Assembly: GCA_020444545.1 (NCBI GenBank)
Contig: JAHLKT010000005.1
Coordinates: forward strand, 124,001-188,000
Origin: Desulfarculaceae bacterium
Lineage (GTDB): Bacteria; Desulfobacterota; Desulfarculia; Desulfarculales; Desulfarculaceae
DNA: 64,000 bases
Direction of reading: 5' to 3'
The translations under genes and the position numbers were made by a program. The notes under the pieces were generated by a model that saw only the letters and a list, made by a program, of their open reading frames with translations, was not told the origin of the DNA and did not search any database. Of the stretch, positions 44,383-53,245 are shown piece after piece (the stretch's first letter is position 1; every line of letters starts with the position of its first letter).

Positions 44383-44569
44383 GGCTGGGAACGGCGGTGC
44401 TCCGGCCAGGGCGGCCGGAGCCGAACCGGACGCGAAACCGAAACCAACTCCGACGGCGACTACCACGAGGACGCGAACACTCAAGCGACGCTAGCTCACG
44501 CTCCACCGGAACCTGGCGCGAAGTCATGAAGGCTGTTGCCACGCTCTTGCCCCAAGAGGTGAACCGCCC

Positions 44570-45139
44570 ATGCCGCAGACGCAGCCACCCGAGGATCGCT
44601 ACAAAGCCGAAGCCGACCTGGTCTCGGGCCGGGTCCGCCCCGTCAAACGCGTCTACTCCTTCCTCTTCGTTTTCCCCACCATGATGGCCTTTTGGGTGGT
44701 GTTCTCCGGGCGTTTCGACGCCTTCCACCTGAGCCTGGGCGTCATCTCCTGCGCCCTGGTGGCCTGGTTCTCGGGCGACCTTTTCTTCCCCCGCCCGCCC
44801 CATCCCCGCCAGACAGTTATCTTATGGCTGCGCTTCCCCCGCTATGTGCCCTGGCTCATGTACCAGATCGTACTGGCCAACCTGCACCTGTTGCGCCTCA
44901 CCTTCCATCCCCGCCTGTATGACCTCATCGACCCCCACATCATCCGTTTCCGATCCACCATGACCAGCGAGCTGGCCCTGTTGTCCCTGGCCAACTCCAT
45001 CACCCTGACCCCCGGCACCATAACCGTGCGCTGCTCGCCGGACGGCGATTTCGCTGTGCACGCCATCGACCGGGCCTCGGCCGAGGCCCTCCCCGGCGAA
45101 ATGGAACGCCGGGTGGCCCACACCTTTGGGGAGGATTGA
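44570..45139 (+). CDS. mnhE: Mrp antiporter subunit E
   Basis: A 189-aa MnhE/MrpE-family subunit of a cation/proton antiporter. After a 25-residue polar N-terminus come two to three membrane helices (SFLFVFPTMMAFWVVFSG, LGVISCALVAWFSG, then VPWLMYQIVLANLHLLRL). The conserved C-terminal domain contains ALLSLANSITLTPGTITV, a family hallmark. GAGGTG precedes the ATG. First gene of an eleven-gene, mostly overlapping operon. Confidence 0.92.
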   Translation: MPQTQPPEDRYKAEADLVSGRVRPVKRVYSFLFVFPTMMAFWVVFSGRFDAFHLSLGVISCALVAWFSGDLFFPRPPHPRQTVILWLRFPRYVPWLMYQIVLANLHLLRLTFHPRLYDLIDPHIIRFRSTMTSELALLSLANSITLTPGTITVRCSPDGDFAVHAIDRASAEALPGEMERRVAHTFGED

Positions 45140-45408
45140 TGGATAAAGTTTTTCTCTACGCCGGCCTCATCCTCTGCGCCCTGATGCTCATCTCCCTGTA
45201 TCGGGGGGTGTTCGGGCCCACGGTGCTGGACCGCCTGATCGGGGTGAACGCCATCGGCTCCAAGACCACGGTGCTGCTGGTGCTGGTGGGCTTTTTGTTC
45301 CACCGGGTGGACATGTTCGTGGACATCGCCCTGGCCTACGCCCTGCTCAACTTCGTGGCGGTGCTGGCCGCCTCGCGCTACTTCCAGAAGCGGGGAGGCC
45401 TGGGATGA
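45139..45408 (+). CDS. mnhF: Mrp antiporter subunit F
   Basis: An 89-aa three-helix membrane protein of the MnhF/MrpF family. The conserved RGVFGPTVLDRLIGVNAIGSK loop follows the first helix and DIALAYALLNFVAVLAASRY the last. The ATG overlaps the mnhE stop by one base; GGGGAGG precedes it. A structural subunit of the antiporter membrane arm. Confidence 0.92.
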   Translation: MDKVFLYAGLILCALMLISLYRGVFGPTVLDRLIGVNAIGSKTTVLLVLVGFLFHRVDMFVDIALAYALLNFVAVLAASRYFQKRGGLG

Positions 45409-45731
45409 GCATCCTGGTGACGGTCATGTTGGCCCTGGGGCTGGTGTTCTTCGCCGGGGCGGCGGTGGGCATCCTGCGCTTCCCGGATTTTTATTCCCGC
45501 CTGCACCCGGCCGGCAAGATGGACACCTTGGGCAGCTTCCTCATGCTGGCCGCCCTGGCGGTGCAGGAGCTGAGGCACTTTGACCTGGACCACGTGCTGG
45601 TGGCCGTAAAAATCATGCTCATCGTGCTGTTCTATTTCATCGCCAGCCCCACGGCCACCCACGCCATCGTGGACGCGGGGCTGCGGGCCGGGCAGAGCGC
45701 CTGGACCAAGCCTCGGGGGGGGCGCTCATGA
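45405..45731 (+). CDS. mnhG: Mrp antiporter subunit G
   Basis: A 108-aa three-helix protein of the MnhG/MrpG family. Family motif GILRFPDFYSRLHPAGKMDTLG after the first helix, then KIMLIVLFYFIASPTATHAIVDA. The start overlaps mnhF (ATGA). Confidence 0.93.
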   Translation: MSILVTVMLALGLVFFAGAAVGILRFPDFYSRLHPAGKMDTLGSFLMLAALAVQELRHFDLDHVLVAVKIMLIVLFYFIASPTATHAIVDAGLRAGQSAWTKPRGGRS

Positions 45732-45973
45732 TCTGGCAGATCGACCTGGCCGTCTTGATCCTGGTGGTGATCTGCGCCATCGGGGCCCTGGCGGTCAAGG
45801 ACCTGGTGGGCGCGTCGATACTCTTCGGGGCCTACAGCTTTCTCATGTGCATTCTCTGGGCGGTGATGGGCGCGGTGGACGTGGCCTTTACCGAGGCCTC
45901 GGTGGGGGCGGGGGTGAGCACCGTTTTCTTCCTGGCCGCCGTGTTCCGCACCAGCCGAAGGAGCAAGGATTGA
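45728..45973 (+). CDS. MbhD-like subunit (DUF4040)
   Basis: An 81-aa membrane protein corresponding to the MbhD domain that in MrpA forms part of the C-terminal extension. It has DLVGASILFGAYSFLMCILW and FTEASVGAGVSTVFFLAAVF, the family pattern with conserved TEA. Here it is a separate gene, as in Mbh/Mbx and split Mrp operons. Overlaps mnhG by 4 bp and the next gene by 4 bp. Confidence 0.88.
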   Translation: MIWQIDLAVLILVVICAIGALAVKDLVGASILFGAYSFLMCILWAVMGAVDVAFTEASVGAGVSTVFFLAAVFRTSRRSKD

Positions 45974-46800
45974 AGCTGATCTCCCTGGCGCTGGTGGTCC
46001 TGTTGGGCGGGCTGTTCATGGCGGCCACGGCCGACTTCCCGGATTGGGGCGATCCCGCCTCGCCGGCCAGCCTGCACGTCTCGCCGCGCTACATCGAGAA
46101 AAGCATGGAAGAGACCTCGGTGCCCAACATCGTCACCTCGGTGCTGGCCGACTACCGCGGCTACGACACCATGTTCGAGACCGCGGTGGTGTTCACCGCC
46201 GGGGTGGCCTGCTTCCTGCTGCTCCGGCGGCGCGATCCCCGGCCCGGGCCCAAGCGCATCTACCGCCACCAGGCCACCGGGGTCATCGTGGAGATGCGCG
46301 AAGAGCCGGCCAAGGAGCCCTCCGGCGGGGTGTTCGTGCGCATAGACGACGACTGGGTGCCCCACGATTTGATCATCATGAACGTGTGCCGTCTGCTCAT
46401 CCCCTTTATCCAGCTATTCGGGCTCTACGTCATCGCCCACGGTCACCACAGCCCGGGCGGCGGCTTCCAGGGCGGGGTGATCCTGGGGGCCAGCATCATC
46501 CTGCTGGCCCTGTCCTGGGATCTGCGCACGGCCATGGCCCGTTTGGGCGAGACCGCCACCGGCCTGATGAGCGCGGTGGGGGTGTTCATCTACGCCGGGG
46601 TGGGCGCGCTGTGCCTGGCCCTGGGCTCCAACTTCCTGGACTACAGGGCCCTGGGGCCGCTGATGTTCGTGGACCCGGTGCACGCCCGCAGCCTGGGCAT
46701 CTTCTTCGTGGAGCTGGGGGTGGGCCTGGCGGTGATGGCCACCATGGTCTTGATCTACAAGAACCTGGCCTCCGAGGGCCTCATGGATCAGGGGTTGTAG
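45970..46800 (+). CDS. MbhE-MnhB fusion subunit
   Basis: A 276-aa membrane protein. The N-terminal ~100 residues resemble MbhE (MAATADFPDWGDPASPA, VPNIVTSVLADYRGYDTMFE, the conserved loop), and the C-terminal ~150 resemble MnhB (LLIPFIQLFGLYVIAHGHHSPGGGFQGGVI). Start is TTG at 45970, overlapping the previous stop, with AAGGAGC upstream. Fusion of these two parts occurs in other Mrp-type operons. Contributes to the ion pathway between the D-type subunits. Confidence 0.88.
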   Translation: MKLISLALVVLLGGLFMAATADFPDWGDPASPASLHVSPRYIEKSMEETSVPNIVTSVLADYRGYDTMFETAVVFTAGVACFLLLRRRDPRPGPKRIYRHQATGVIVEMREEPAKEPSGGVFVRIDDDWVPHDLIIMNVCRLLIPFIQLFGLYVIAHGHHSPGGGFQGGVILGASIILLALSWDLRTAMARLGETATGLMSAVGVFIYAGVGALCLALGSNFLDYRALGPLMFVDPVHARSLGIFFVELGVGLAVMATMVLIYKNLASEGLMDQGL

Positions 46801-46803
46801 CCC

Positions 46804-47202
46804 GTGGATATGGCGCAATACATTCCGCTCCTGCTGACCAAGTACAACTACTGGGTCTACATAACTCTGATGATGATCGGCCTGTGGGCCATGATCGCCA
46901 AGAACAACCTGGTCAAGAAGATCATCGGCATGAGCATCTTCCAGACCGCCATCATCCTGTTCTACGTGTCCATGGGGGCCAAGTACGGGGCCACCATTCC
47001 CATCATCGAGCACGGCCACGGGGCCGAGGCGGCGGTCCAGGCGGCGGACTACATCAACCCGCTGCCCCATGTGCTCATGCTGACCGCCATTGTGGTTTCG
47101 GTGGCCACCCTGGGGGTGGCCCTGGCCTTGTCCATCCGCATTCATCGCAGACATCGCACCCTGGAGGAGGACGGCATACTCGACCAGCTTAGGGAGCCAT
47201 GA
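46804..47202 (+). CDS. mnhC: Mrp antiporter subunit C (NuoK-like)
   Basis: A 132-aa three-helix protein of the MnhC/NuoK family, with LVKKIIGMSIFQTAIILFYVS in the second helix and PLPHVLMLTAIVVSVATLGVALAL in the third. Start is GTG at 46804 or an ATG two codons later. Overlaps the next gene by 4 bp. Confidence 0.92.
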   Translation: MDMAQYIPLLLTKYNYWVYITLMMIGLWAMIAKNNLVKKIIGMSIFQTAIILFYVSMGAKYGATIPIIEHGHGAEAAVQAADYINPLPHVLMLTAIVVSVATLGVALALSIRIHRRHRTLEEDGILDQLREP

Positions 47203-48704
47203 GCGAGCATTTCCCAGCCCTGTTGGTGACCGCGCCCCTGCTGTCCGCCCTGTTGGTCAGCATCGCGAGCTGGCTGCGGCCCAAGCTGTGTTTGCCCCTC
47301 GCGCTCCTGGGCCTGGGCGTGGCCACCCTGGCCGCCACCGGCCTCTTGGCGCGGGTGCTCCTGGAAGGCCCCATCGGCTACCGCCTGGGCGGCTGGGACC
47401 CGCCCTGGGGCATCTACTATTACCTGGACACCCTCAACGCGGTGGTGGCCGCGGCGGTGGCCTGGGTGGCCCTGGTGAACCTGGCGGCCGCCCACCGGGC
47501 CATCCAGGCCGACTACGCCGACAAGCAGGGGCCTTTTTACACCCTGTACGTGCTGGCGGTCACCGGCCTGCTGGGCATGGTGGCCACGGGCGACGCCTTC
47601 AACCTCTACGTGCTCTTGGAGATCAGCTCGCTCACCGGCTACGCCCTCATCGGCCTGGGGCCGGGGCGCGCGCCGCTGTCCAGCCTGAACTACCTCTTCC
47701 TGGGCACCATCGGGGCCAGCTTCTATCTGCTGGGCGTGGGCTACCTCTACATCGTCACCGGCAGCCTGAACATGGGCGACCTGGCCCACCTGCTCAAGCC
47801 GCTCTACGGCTCCCTGGCGGTTACCACCGCCTTTTCCCTGATCGTGGTGGGGCTGTGGGTGAAGATGGCCTTTTTCCCGGTGCACGCCTGGCTGCCCAAC
47901 GCCTACTCTCAGGCGCCGGGCCCCGCGGCCAGTCTCCTGGCCCCGCTGATGACCAAGGTCATGGTCTACGTGATGATCCGCATGATGCTCAGCGTGTTCA
48001 CCGTGGATTTCGTGGGCACCCAGCTTCTTTTGCAGCACGCCGTGGTCTGGCTGGCGGTGATCGCCATCGTGGCGGGCGCCCTGTTCGCCCTGGCCCAACG
48101 AGACCTCAAGCGCATGCTGGCCTACATCGTGGTCTCCGAGGTGGGCTACATGGTGGGCGGGGCCTGGCTGGGCAACCGCATCGGCATGACCGGCGCAGTG
48201 CTGCACCTGATCAACGACGTGGTGATGACCTTCTGCGTGTTCCTGGCCGCGGGCTGCATCTTCCACAAAATCAGGGGCACCGCCTTCGAGGATTTGCAAG
48301 GCCTGTTCAAGAAGATGCCCTGGACCATGGCCGCCCTGGCCGCCGGGGCCCTGGCCATCATCGGGGTGCCGCCCACCTGCGGCTTTTTCAGCAAGTGGTA
48401 CCTGATCCGGGGGGCCCTGGAGGCCGGGCACTGGGGATTCGTCTGCGCCCTGTTGTTCAGCAGCCTGGTGGCGGTGGTGCTCTTCTTCCGGCTGTTCGAG
48501 ATCGCCCTGTTCGAGCCCCTGGCCGAGGGGCACGGCCACGGCGAGCACGGCAGCCACGCCCCGGCGGTGGCCGTCGCCGAGGCGCCCCTGTCCATGCTGC
48601 TGCCGCTCATGGCCGCCGCCTTGGGGCTGGTAGCCCTGGGCCTGGCCACCGGCCCGGTGGTCAAGTACATCATCGCTCCGGTGATGCCCACGGGGCTGTG
48701 GTAG
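47199..48704 (+). CDS. mnhD: Mrp antiporter D-type subunit 1
   Basis: A 501-aa polytopic protein of the NuoL/M/N-MrpD family. Key ion-translocation residues are present: Glu in LYVLLEISSLTGY (TM5), Lys in LWVKMAFFPVHAWLP (TM7) and Lys in LMTKVMVYVMI (TM8), plus a C-terminal His-rich loop (GHGHGEHGSHAPA). Overlaps mnhC by 4 bp. First of three such subunits in the operon. Confidence 0.92.
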   Translation: MSEHFPALLVTAPLLSALLVSIASWLRPKLCLPLALLGLGVATLAATGLLARVLLEGPIGYRLGGWDPPWGIYYYLDTLNAVVAAAVAWVALVNLAAAHRAIQADYADKQGPFYTLYVLAVTGLLGMVATGDAFNLYVLLEISSLTGYALIGLGPGRAPLSSLNYLFLGTIGASFYLLGVGYLYIVTGSLNMGDLAHLLKPLYGSLAVTTAFSLIVVGLWVKMAFFPVHAWLPNAYSQAPGPAASLLAPLMTKVMVYVMIRMMLSVFTVDFVGTQLLLQHAVVWLAVIAIVAGALFALAQRDLKRMLAYIVVSEVGYMVGGAWLGNRIGMTGAVLHLINDVVMTFCVFLAAGCIFHKIRGTAFEDLQGLFKKMPWTMAALAAGALAIIGVPPTCGFFSKWYLIRGALEAGHWGFVCALLFSSLVAVVLFFRLFEIALFEPLAEGHGHGEHGSHAPAVAVAEAPLSMLLPLMAAALGLVALGLATGPVVKYIIAPVMPTGLW

Positions 48705-48708
48705 AGCC

Positions 48709-50193
48709 ATGCCCACGGTGCACTCCATAGTCCCCCTCCTGGCGGTGCTGGTCTCCCTGGCCGCGCTGCCGGGCATCATCCTGGCCCGCCGCCGCCCCAA
48801 CCTGCGCGAGACGGTCACCTTCGCGGCCGCCGGGCTCAAGCTGATCCTGGTGGCCTCGCTGCTGCCCACCCTGCTGGCGGGCCGCGAGGTGGTGCTGGAT
48901 TTGGTGCAGGTGTTGCCCGGCGCGCCCCTGGCCCTGCGGGTGGACGCCTTCGGCCTGCTGTTTGCCCTGGTCTCCTCCAGCCTGTGGATCGTGACCAGCG
49001 CCTATTCCATAGGCTATATGCGCGGCCTGGACGAGCACTCCCAGACCCGCTACTACTGCTTCTTCGCGGTGGCCCTTTCGGCCACCATCGGGGTGGCCTT
49101 CAGCGCCAACCTGTTCACCCTGTACCTCTTCTACGAAATGCTCTCCCTGGCCACCTATCCCCTGGTCACCCATCACCAGGACGCCGAGGCCCGCACCTCG
49201 GGGCGCAAGTACCTCTTCTACATCATGGGGGCCAGCATCGCCCTGGCCCTGCCGGCCATGATCATCGCCTATCAGCAGGCCGGCACCCTGGCCTTCGGCC
49301 CGGCCGGTTTCCTGGCGGGCAAGGTGAGCCCGCTCATGGCCGGGGTGCTCTTGTTCATGTTCGTCTTCGGATTCGCCAAGGCGGGCATCATGCCCCTGCA
49401 CTCCTGGCTGCCCGCGGCCATGGTGGCCCCCACCCCGGTCAGCGCCCTGCTGCACGCGGTGGCCGTGGTCAAGGTAGGCGTGTTCTGCATCCTCAGGGTG
49501 ATCACCGGCGTCTTCGGGGTGGGCTTGCTCAAAAGCCTGGACCTGGGCATGGCCGTGGCCTGGGTGGCCGCCTTCACCATCATCACCGCCTCGCTCATCG
49601 CGCTGAGCCAGGACGGGCTCAAGCGGCGGCTGGCCTTTTCCACCATCGGCCAGCTCTCCTACATCGTGCTGGGCCTGGCCCTGCTTTCGCCCAAGGGCAT
49701 GATCGGCGGCAGCCTGCACATCGCCATGCACGCCTTTGGCAAGATCACCCTGTTCATGTGCGCCGGGGCCATCTTCGTGGCCACGGGCAAGAAGAACGTC
49801 AGTCAGATGAGCGGCCTGGGCAAGCGCATGCCCTGGACCATGGCCGCCTTCCTGGTGGGCAGCCTCAGCGTGATCGGCCTGCCCCCGGCGGGCGGCTTCA
49901 TCAGCAAGTGGTACCTGGTGCTGGGCTGCTTGCAGGCCGGCTCCATCGGCCTGCTGGTGGTGCTCTTGGTCAGCTCGCTTTTAAACGCGGCCTACTTTTT
50001 GCCCATTGTTTATCGGGCCTATTTCAAGCCACCGGCCGAGGAGGCCTGGCTGGAGGGCCGCGACGAGGGCCCGGCCGCGGCCTGGGTGCCGCCGCTGATC
50101 ACCGCGGCCTGCTGTTTGATCCTGTTCTTTTATCCCCAGCCCTTCCTGCGCCTGGCCTCGATGGCCGTGGCCGGGCTGGTGGGAGGCTCGTGA
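48709..50193 (+). CDS. Mrp antiporter D-type subunit 2
   Basis: A 494-aa NuoL/M/N-family membrane protein with Glu in LYLFYEMLSLATYPL, Lys in FGFAKAGIMPLHSWLPAAM and Lys in AVAVVKVGVFCILR. Starts 5 bp after the first D-type gene and ends overlapping a small membrane-protein gene. The two adjacent D-type subunits are similar in length but clearly diverged. Confidence 0.92.
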   Translation: MPTVHSIVPLLAVLVSLAALPGIILARRRPNLRETVTFAAAGLKLILVASLLPTLLAGREVVLDLVQVLPGAPLALRVDAFGLLFALVSSSLWIVTSAYSIGYMRGLDEHSQTRYYCFFAVALSATIGVAFSANLFTLYLFYEMLSLATYPLVTHHQDAEARTSGRKYLFYIMGASIALALPAMIIAYQQAGTLAFGPAGFLAGKVSPLMAGVLLFMFVFGFAKAGIMPLHSWLPAAMVAPTPVSALLHAVAVVKVGVFCILRVITGVFGVGLLKSLDLGMAVAWVAAFTIITASLIALSQDGLKRRLAFSTIGQLSYIVLGLALLSPKGMIGGSLHIAMHAFGKITLFMCAGAIFVATGKKNVSQMSGLGKRMPWTMAAFLVGSLSVIGLPPAGGFISKWYLVLGCLQAGSIGLLVVLLVSSLLNAAYFLPIVYRAYFKPPAEEAWLEGRDEGPAAAWVPPLITAACCLILFFYPQPFLRLASMAVAGLVGGS

Positions 50194-50330
50194 TGGACAA
50201 GGGCGAGCTGCAAGAGCTCAAGCACGAGGCCAAGCCGGGGTACCGGCCGGTGCTGTGGGCCCTGGTGGGCGTGGCCGTGGCCTGGCTGGTGGTGGTGTTC
50301 AGCGGGGTCCTCGCTTCGGGAGGGGCGTGA
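50193..50330 (+). CDS. Small single-helix membrane protein in Mrp operon
   Basis: A 45-aa protein with one membrane helix (PVLWALVGVAVAWLVVVFSGVL) after a charged N-terminus. The ATG shares a base with the preceding stop and its own stop shares a base with the next start, so it is tightly coupled within the operon. Family unknown; probably an accessory subunit of the antiporter. Confidence 0.75.
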   Translation: MDKGELQELKHEAKPGYRPVLWALVGVAVAWLVVVFSGVLASGGA

Positions 50331-50572
50331 TGCGCGAGCTCAAGATCTTCGACAACCCGGCCAACATCAAGCGGCTGCTTATCGTTCTGTTTGTCTTTTT
50401 GGCGGGGCTGCTGGGGGCCGACTTCCTGATCCATAAGCACGCCCATTTCCCCTGGGAGGCCGCGCCAGAGTTCTACGCGGCCTACGGCTTCCTGTGCTAT
50501 CTGCTGCTCATCGTGCTGGCCAAGACCCTGCGCATCTTCATCAAGCGGCCCGAGGACTACTATGATAAGTAG
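50330..50572 (+). CDS. Small two-helix membrane protein in Mrp operon
   Basis: An 80-aa protein with two helices (RLLIVLFVFLAGLLGADFLI; YGFLCYLLLIVLAKTLRIFI) separated by a His-containing loop (HKHAHFPWE). It overlaps the next antiporter subunit gene by 11 bp. I do not recognise a named family; the context makes it an accessory antiporter subunit. Confidence 0.8.
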   Translation: MRELKIFDNPANIKRLLIVLFVFLAGLLGADFLIHKHAHFPWEAAPEFYAAYGFLCYLLLIVLAKTLRIFIKRPEDYYDK

Positions 50573-52334
50573 CCTGCCGCCATCTCTGCTCTTCCTGGGG
50601 GGCGCGGCCCTGGTGCCGCTCATGCCCCGTGGCATCAAGCAGGCCTTCATGCTGGCCCTGCCTTTGGCGGCGCTCTACATCATCTGGCAGACGCCCTTGG
50701 GCGCGTCCTGGTCCTTCAGCTTTTTGGACATGCAGATCGTCTTGCTGAAGCTGGACCGCCTGAGCCGGGTGTTCGCCTACATCTTCCTGATCATCTCGGT
50801 GATCGGCTTCCTGTTCGCGCTCAAGGTCGAGGACGACCTGCAACACAGCGCGGCCCTGTGCTACGCCGGCGGCGCGCTGGGGGTCACCCTGGCGGGCGAC
50901 TGGTTCAGCCTCTACGTGTTCTGGGAGGTGATGGCCGTGGCCTCCACCTTCCTCATCCTGGCCACCCGCACCAAGTCCGCCCGGGCGGCGGCCTTCCGCT
51001 ACATCCTGGTGCATCTCTTCGGCGGGCTGCTGCTCTTGGCGGGCATCGTGCTGGCCCTGGGCCAAGGCCAGAGCATCGCCATCGGCGCGCTACGCCTGGA
51101 GGGCGCGGCCGCCTGGCTCATCTTCCTGGGCATCGCCCTGAACGCGGCCATCCCGCCCCTGCACCCCTGGCTGAAGGACGCCTACCCCGAGGCCACCCCC
51201 ACGGGCGCGGTGTTCCTGAGCGCCTTTACCACCAAGAGCGCGGTGTACATCATGTGCCGCGTCTTTGCCGGGGCCGAGGTCCTGATCTGGGTGGGGGCGA
51301 TCATGACCATCTTCCCCATCTTCTACGCGGTGCTGGAGAACGACATCCGCCGGGTGCTCTCCTACAGCCTGATGAACCAGGTGGGCTACATGATGTGCGG
51401 CATCGGCATCGGCACCACCCTGGCCATCAACGGCACGGTGAGCCACGCCTTCTGCCACATCCTCTACAAGGCCCTGCTGTTCATGGCCGCGGGCAGCGTG
51501 CTCACCATGACCGGGCGCATCCGCTGCACCGACCTGGGCGGGCTCTACAAGACCATGCCGCTGACCGCCATTTTTTGCATGGTCGGCTCGGCCTCCATCT
51601 CCGCCTTCCCGCTGTTCAGCGGCTTTGTCTCCAAGTCCATGATCGTCAGCGCAGCCGGGCTGCAACACCTCACCGTGGTCTGGTTCATGCTCCAGTTCGC
51701 CTCGGTGGGGGTTATCGACCACGCGGGCATCAAGGTGCCCTACTTCACCTTCTTCGGCCACGACTCCGGGGTGCGCGCCTCCGACCCGCCCTGGAACATG
51801 ACCTGGGCCATGGGCATCGCCGCCTTCTTCTGCCTGGCCATCGGCATATTCCCCCAGCCGCTCTACAGCATCCTGCCCTTCCCGGTGGACTACGCCCCCT
51901 ACACCGGGGCCCACGTGGTGGGTCAGCTCCAGCTGCTCCTGTTTGGCGCCCTGGCCTTCGTGCTGCTCATCTACTCCGGCTACTACCCGGCCGAGATCCG
52001 GGCCATCAACCTGGACTTCGACTGGTTCTACCGCAAGGGCGGCCGCGCCTTCGCGCGGCTCATGGATTGGGGGCTAAACGGCATCAACGCGGCCAGCGAC
52101 CGCTGGCTGGTGACCGACTTCACCGGCGCGGTCAACCGGGTGGCCCGGCGGGCCCCAACCCTGGTGGCCAAGGGGGTGATGATCCCCCTGTGGCGTCTGG
52201 TGGGGGTGCGGGGCTGGCCCCTGGAGCAGAAGAAGCGCGCCCTGGAGCGGGGCATGGCCATCGGCGCCCTGCCCGTGGGGGTGGGGGCGGCGGCCGCCGC
52301 GCTGATGACCCTGATCGTGTTCGTCCTGTCCTAG
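50562..52334 (+). CDS. Mrp antiporter D-type subunit 3, long form
   Basis: A 590-aa NuoL/M/N-family protein. Glu in LYVFWEVMAVASTFL and Lys in FTTKSAVYIMCR are kept, but the TM7 position usually held by Lys reads IALNAAIPPLHPWL, with Asn. The C-terminus continues beyond the antiporter core with a long amphipathic stretch and a final helix (~490-590), reminiscent of the NuoL lateral helix but shorter. The gene closes the operon. No hydrogenase or NADH-oxidising module is encoded, so this is likely a secondary antiporter, or a membrane arm whose partner is encoded elsewhere. Confidence 0.88.
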   Translation: MISSLPPSLLFLGGAALVPLMPRGIKQAFMLALPLAALYIIWQTPLGASWSFSFLDMQIVLLKLDRLSRVFAYIFLIISVIGFLFALKVEDDLQHSAALCYAGGALGVTLAGDWFSLYVFWEVMAVASTFLILATRTKSARAAAFRYILVHLFGGLLLLAGIVLALGQGQSIAIGALRLEGAAAWLIFLGIALNAAIPPLHPWLKDAYPEATPTGAVFLSAFTTKSAVYIMCRVFAGAEVLIWVGAIMTIFPIFYAVLENDIRRVLSYSLMNQVGYMMCGIGIGTTLAINGTVSHAFCHILYKALLFMAAGSVLTMTGRIRCTDLGGLYKTMPLTAIFCMVGSASISAFPLFSGFVSKSMIVSAAGLQHLTVVWFMLQFASVGVIDHAGIKVPYFTFFGHDSGVRASDPPWNMTWAMGIAAFFCLAIGIFPQPLYSILPFPVDYAPYTGAHVVGQLQLLLFGALAFVLLIYSGYYPAEIRAINLDFDWFYRKGGRAFARLMDWGLNGINAASDRWLVTDFTGAVNRVARRAPTLVAKGVMIPLWRLVGVRGWPLEQKKRALERGMAIGALPVGVGAAAAALMTLIVFVLS

Positions 52335-52387
52335 GCCGCGCGGCCGAAGGCAACGGGCCTCATATAAGGTAAGGGGAGGGAAAAGCC

Positions 52388-52864
52388 ATGGCTTCGCTGA
52401 GTGAACTGAAACAAATCTATCTGGTGCAAAACCTGGACGAGAAGATGCTCTCGGCCTTGGCCCCCCTGGCCGAGAAAAAGCAGTTCGAGGAAAAGGACGT
52501 GATCTTCGAGGAGGGCGTGGAGGCCGAGTGGTTCTACATGCTCCTGAGCGGCAAGGTGCTATTGAAAGTCGATGTGAATCCGGCGGTGACCATCTCCCTG
52601 GGAGCCATCAAGCCGGGCTACTCCTTTGGCTGGTCCTCGCTGATGCAGAACATGCAATACACCTCCCAGGCCGCCTGCGCCGAGCCTTGCGAGATGCTGG
52701 TGATCAACGGGAGCAAGTTCCGGGAGGTCCTGGACCAGGACCACACCATGGGCTACCAGGTCATGGACGGCATCGTGCGCATCATGGAGAACCGGCTCAA
52801 GCGGCGCACCGAGCAGTTCATCAAGACCCTGCGCAAGCAGATGGAGATCTGGGACCTGTTCTAG
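52388..52864 (+). CDS. Cyclic-nucleotide-binding-domain protein
   Basis: A 158-aa protein made of a cNMP-binding beta-roll (~15-125; IFEEGVEAEWFYMLLSGKVLL, then GYSFGWSSLM) and a C-terminal helix, with no DNA-binding domain. The phosphate-binding cassette is not canonical (no clear RxxxA after the glycine), so ligand binding is uncertain. It starts 54 bp after the antiporter operon. It could sense the product of one of the two cyclases in this window or regulate a membrane protein by contact. Confidence 0.82.
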   Translation: MASLSELKQIYLVQNLDEKMLSALAPLAEKKQFEEKDVIFEEGVEAEWFYMLLSGKVLLKVDVNPAVTISLGAIKPGYSFGWSSLMQNMQYTSQAACAEPCEMLVINGSKFREVLDQDHTMGYQVMDGIVRIMENRLKRRTEQFIKTLRKQMEIWDLF

Positions 52865-52954
52865 CCCGAGGACCATTCCCAGGGTTGGCGCCCGGCGGTG
52901 GTGCCGCGCAGGAGTACGCGGTGTCGCCGCCTTTGCTTTGGGGGAGCGCTTGCC

Positions 52955-53092
52955 CTAGAAGTAGGCCACCAGGCCGGTCACGCCGATGATGATCAGATAG
53001 ATGGCCACGATGAAGTTCAAGAGCTTGGGAAAGATGAGGATGAGGATGCCCGCGGCCAGGGAAACGATGGGCGCCAGGGGTACGGTGGTCAT
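52955..53092 (-). CDS. Small DUF3096-like membrane protein
   Basis: A 45-aa peptide of two short helices (PLAPIVSLAAGILILIFPKL, LNFIVAIYLIIIGVTGLV) matching the pattern of DUF3096 family proteins. The ATG is preceded by GGAGC. Function unknown. Confidence 0.75.
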   Translation of the reverse strand: MTTVPLAPIVSLAAGILILIFPKLLNFIVAIYLIIIGVTGLVAYF

Positions 53093-53245
53093 GAGCCTTG
53101 CTCCGTTGCATGATTGAGGGAAAAACGATTCTTTGTTGATTATTGTGCGCGAGTGTTCAGCGCGAAACAACGCAACCCGCTTGACGCGCGGGCCCCGGGG
53201 CAGTAAGCCTGAACCAGTGACGCCAACCAAGCGAGGGCAGGGATC

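Noticed and set aside
53093-53245. Cobalamin riboswitch upstream of cobO
   Set aside because: The gap is only about 150 bp and shows no B12 box or matching stem pattern.
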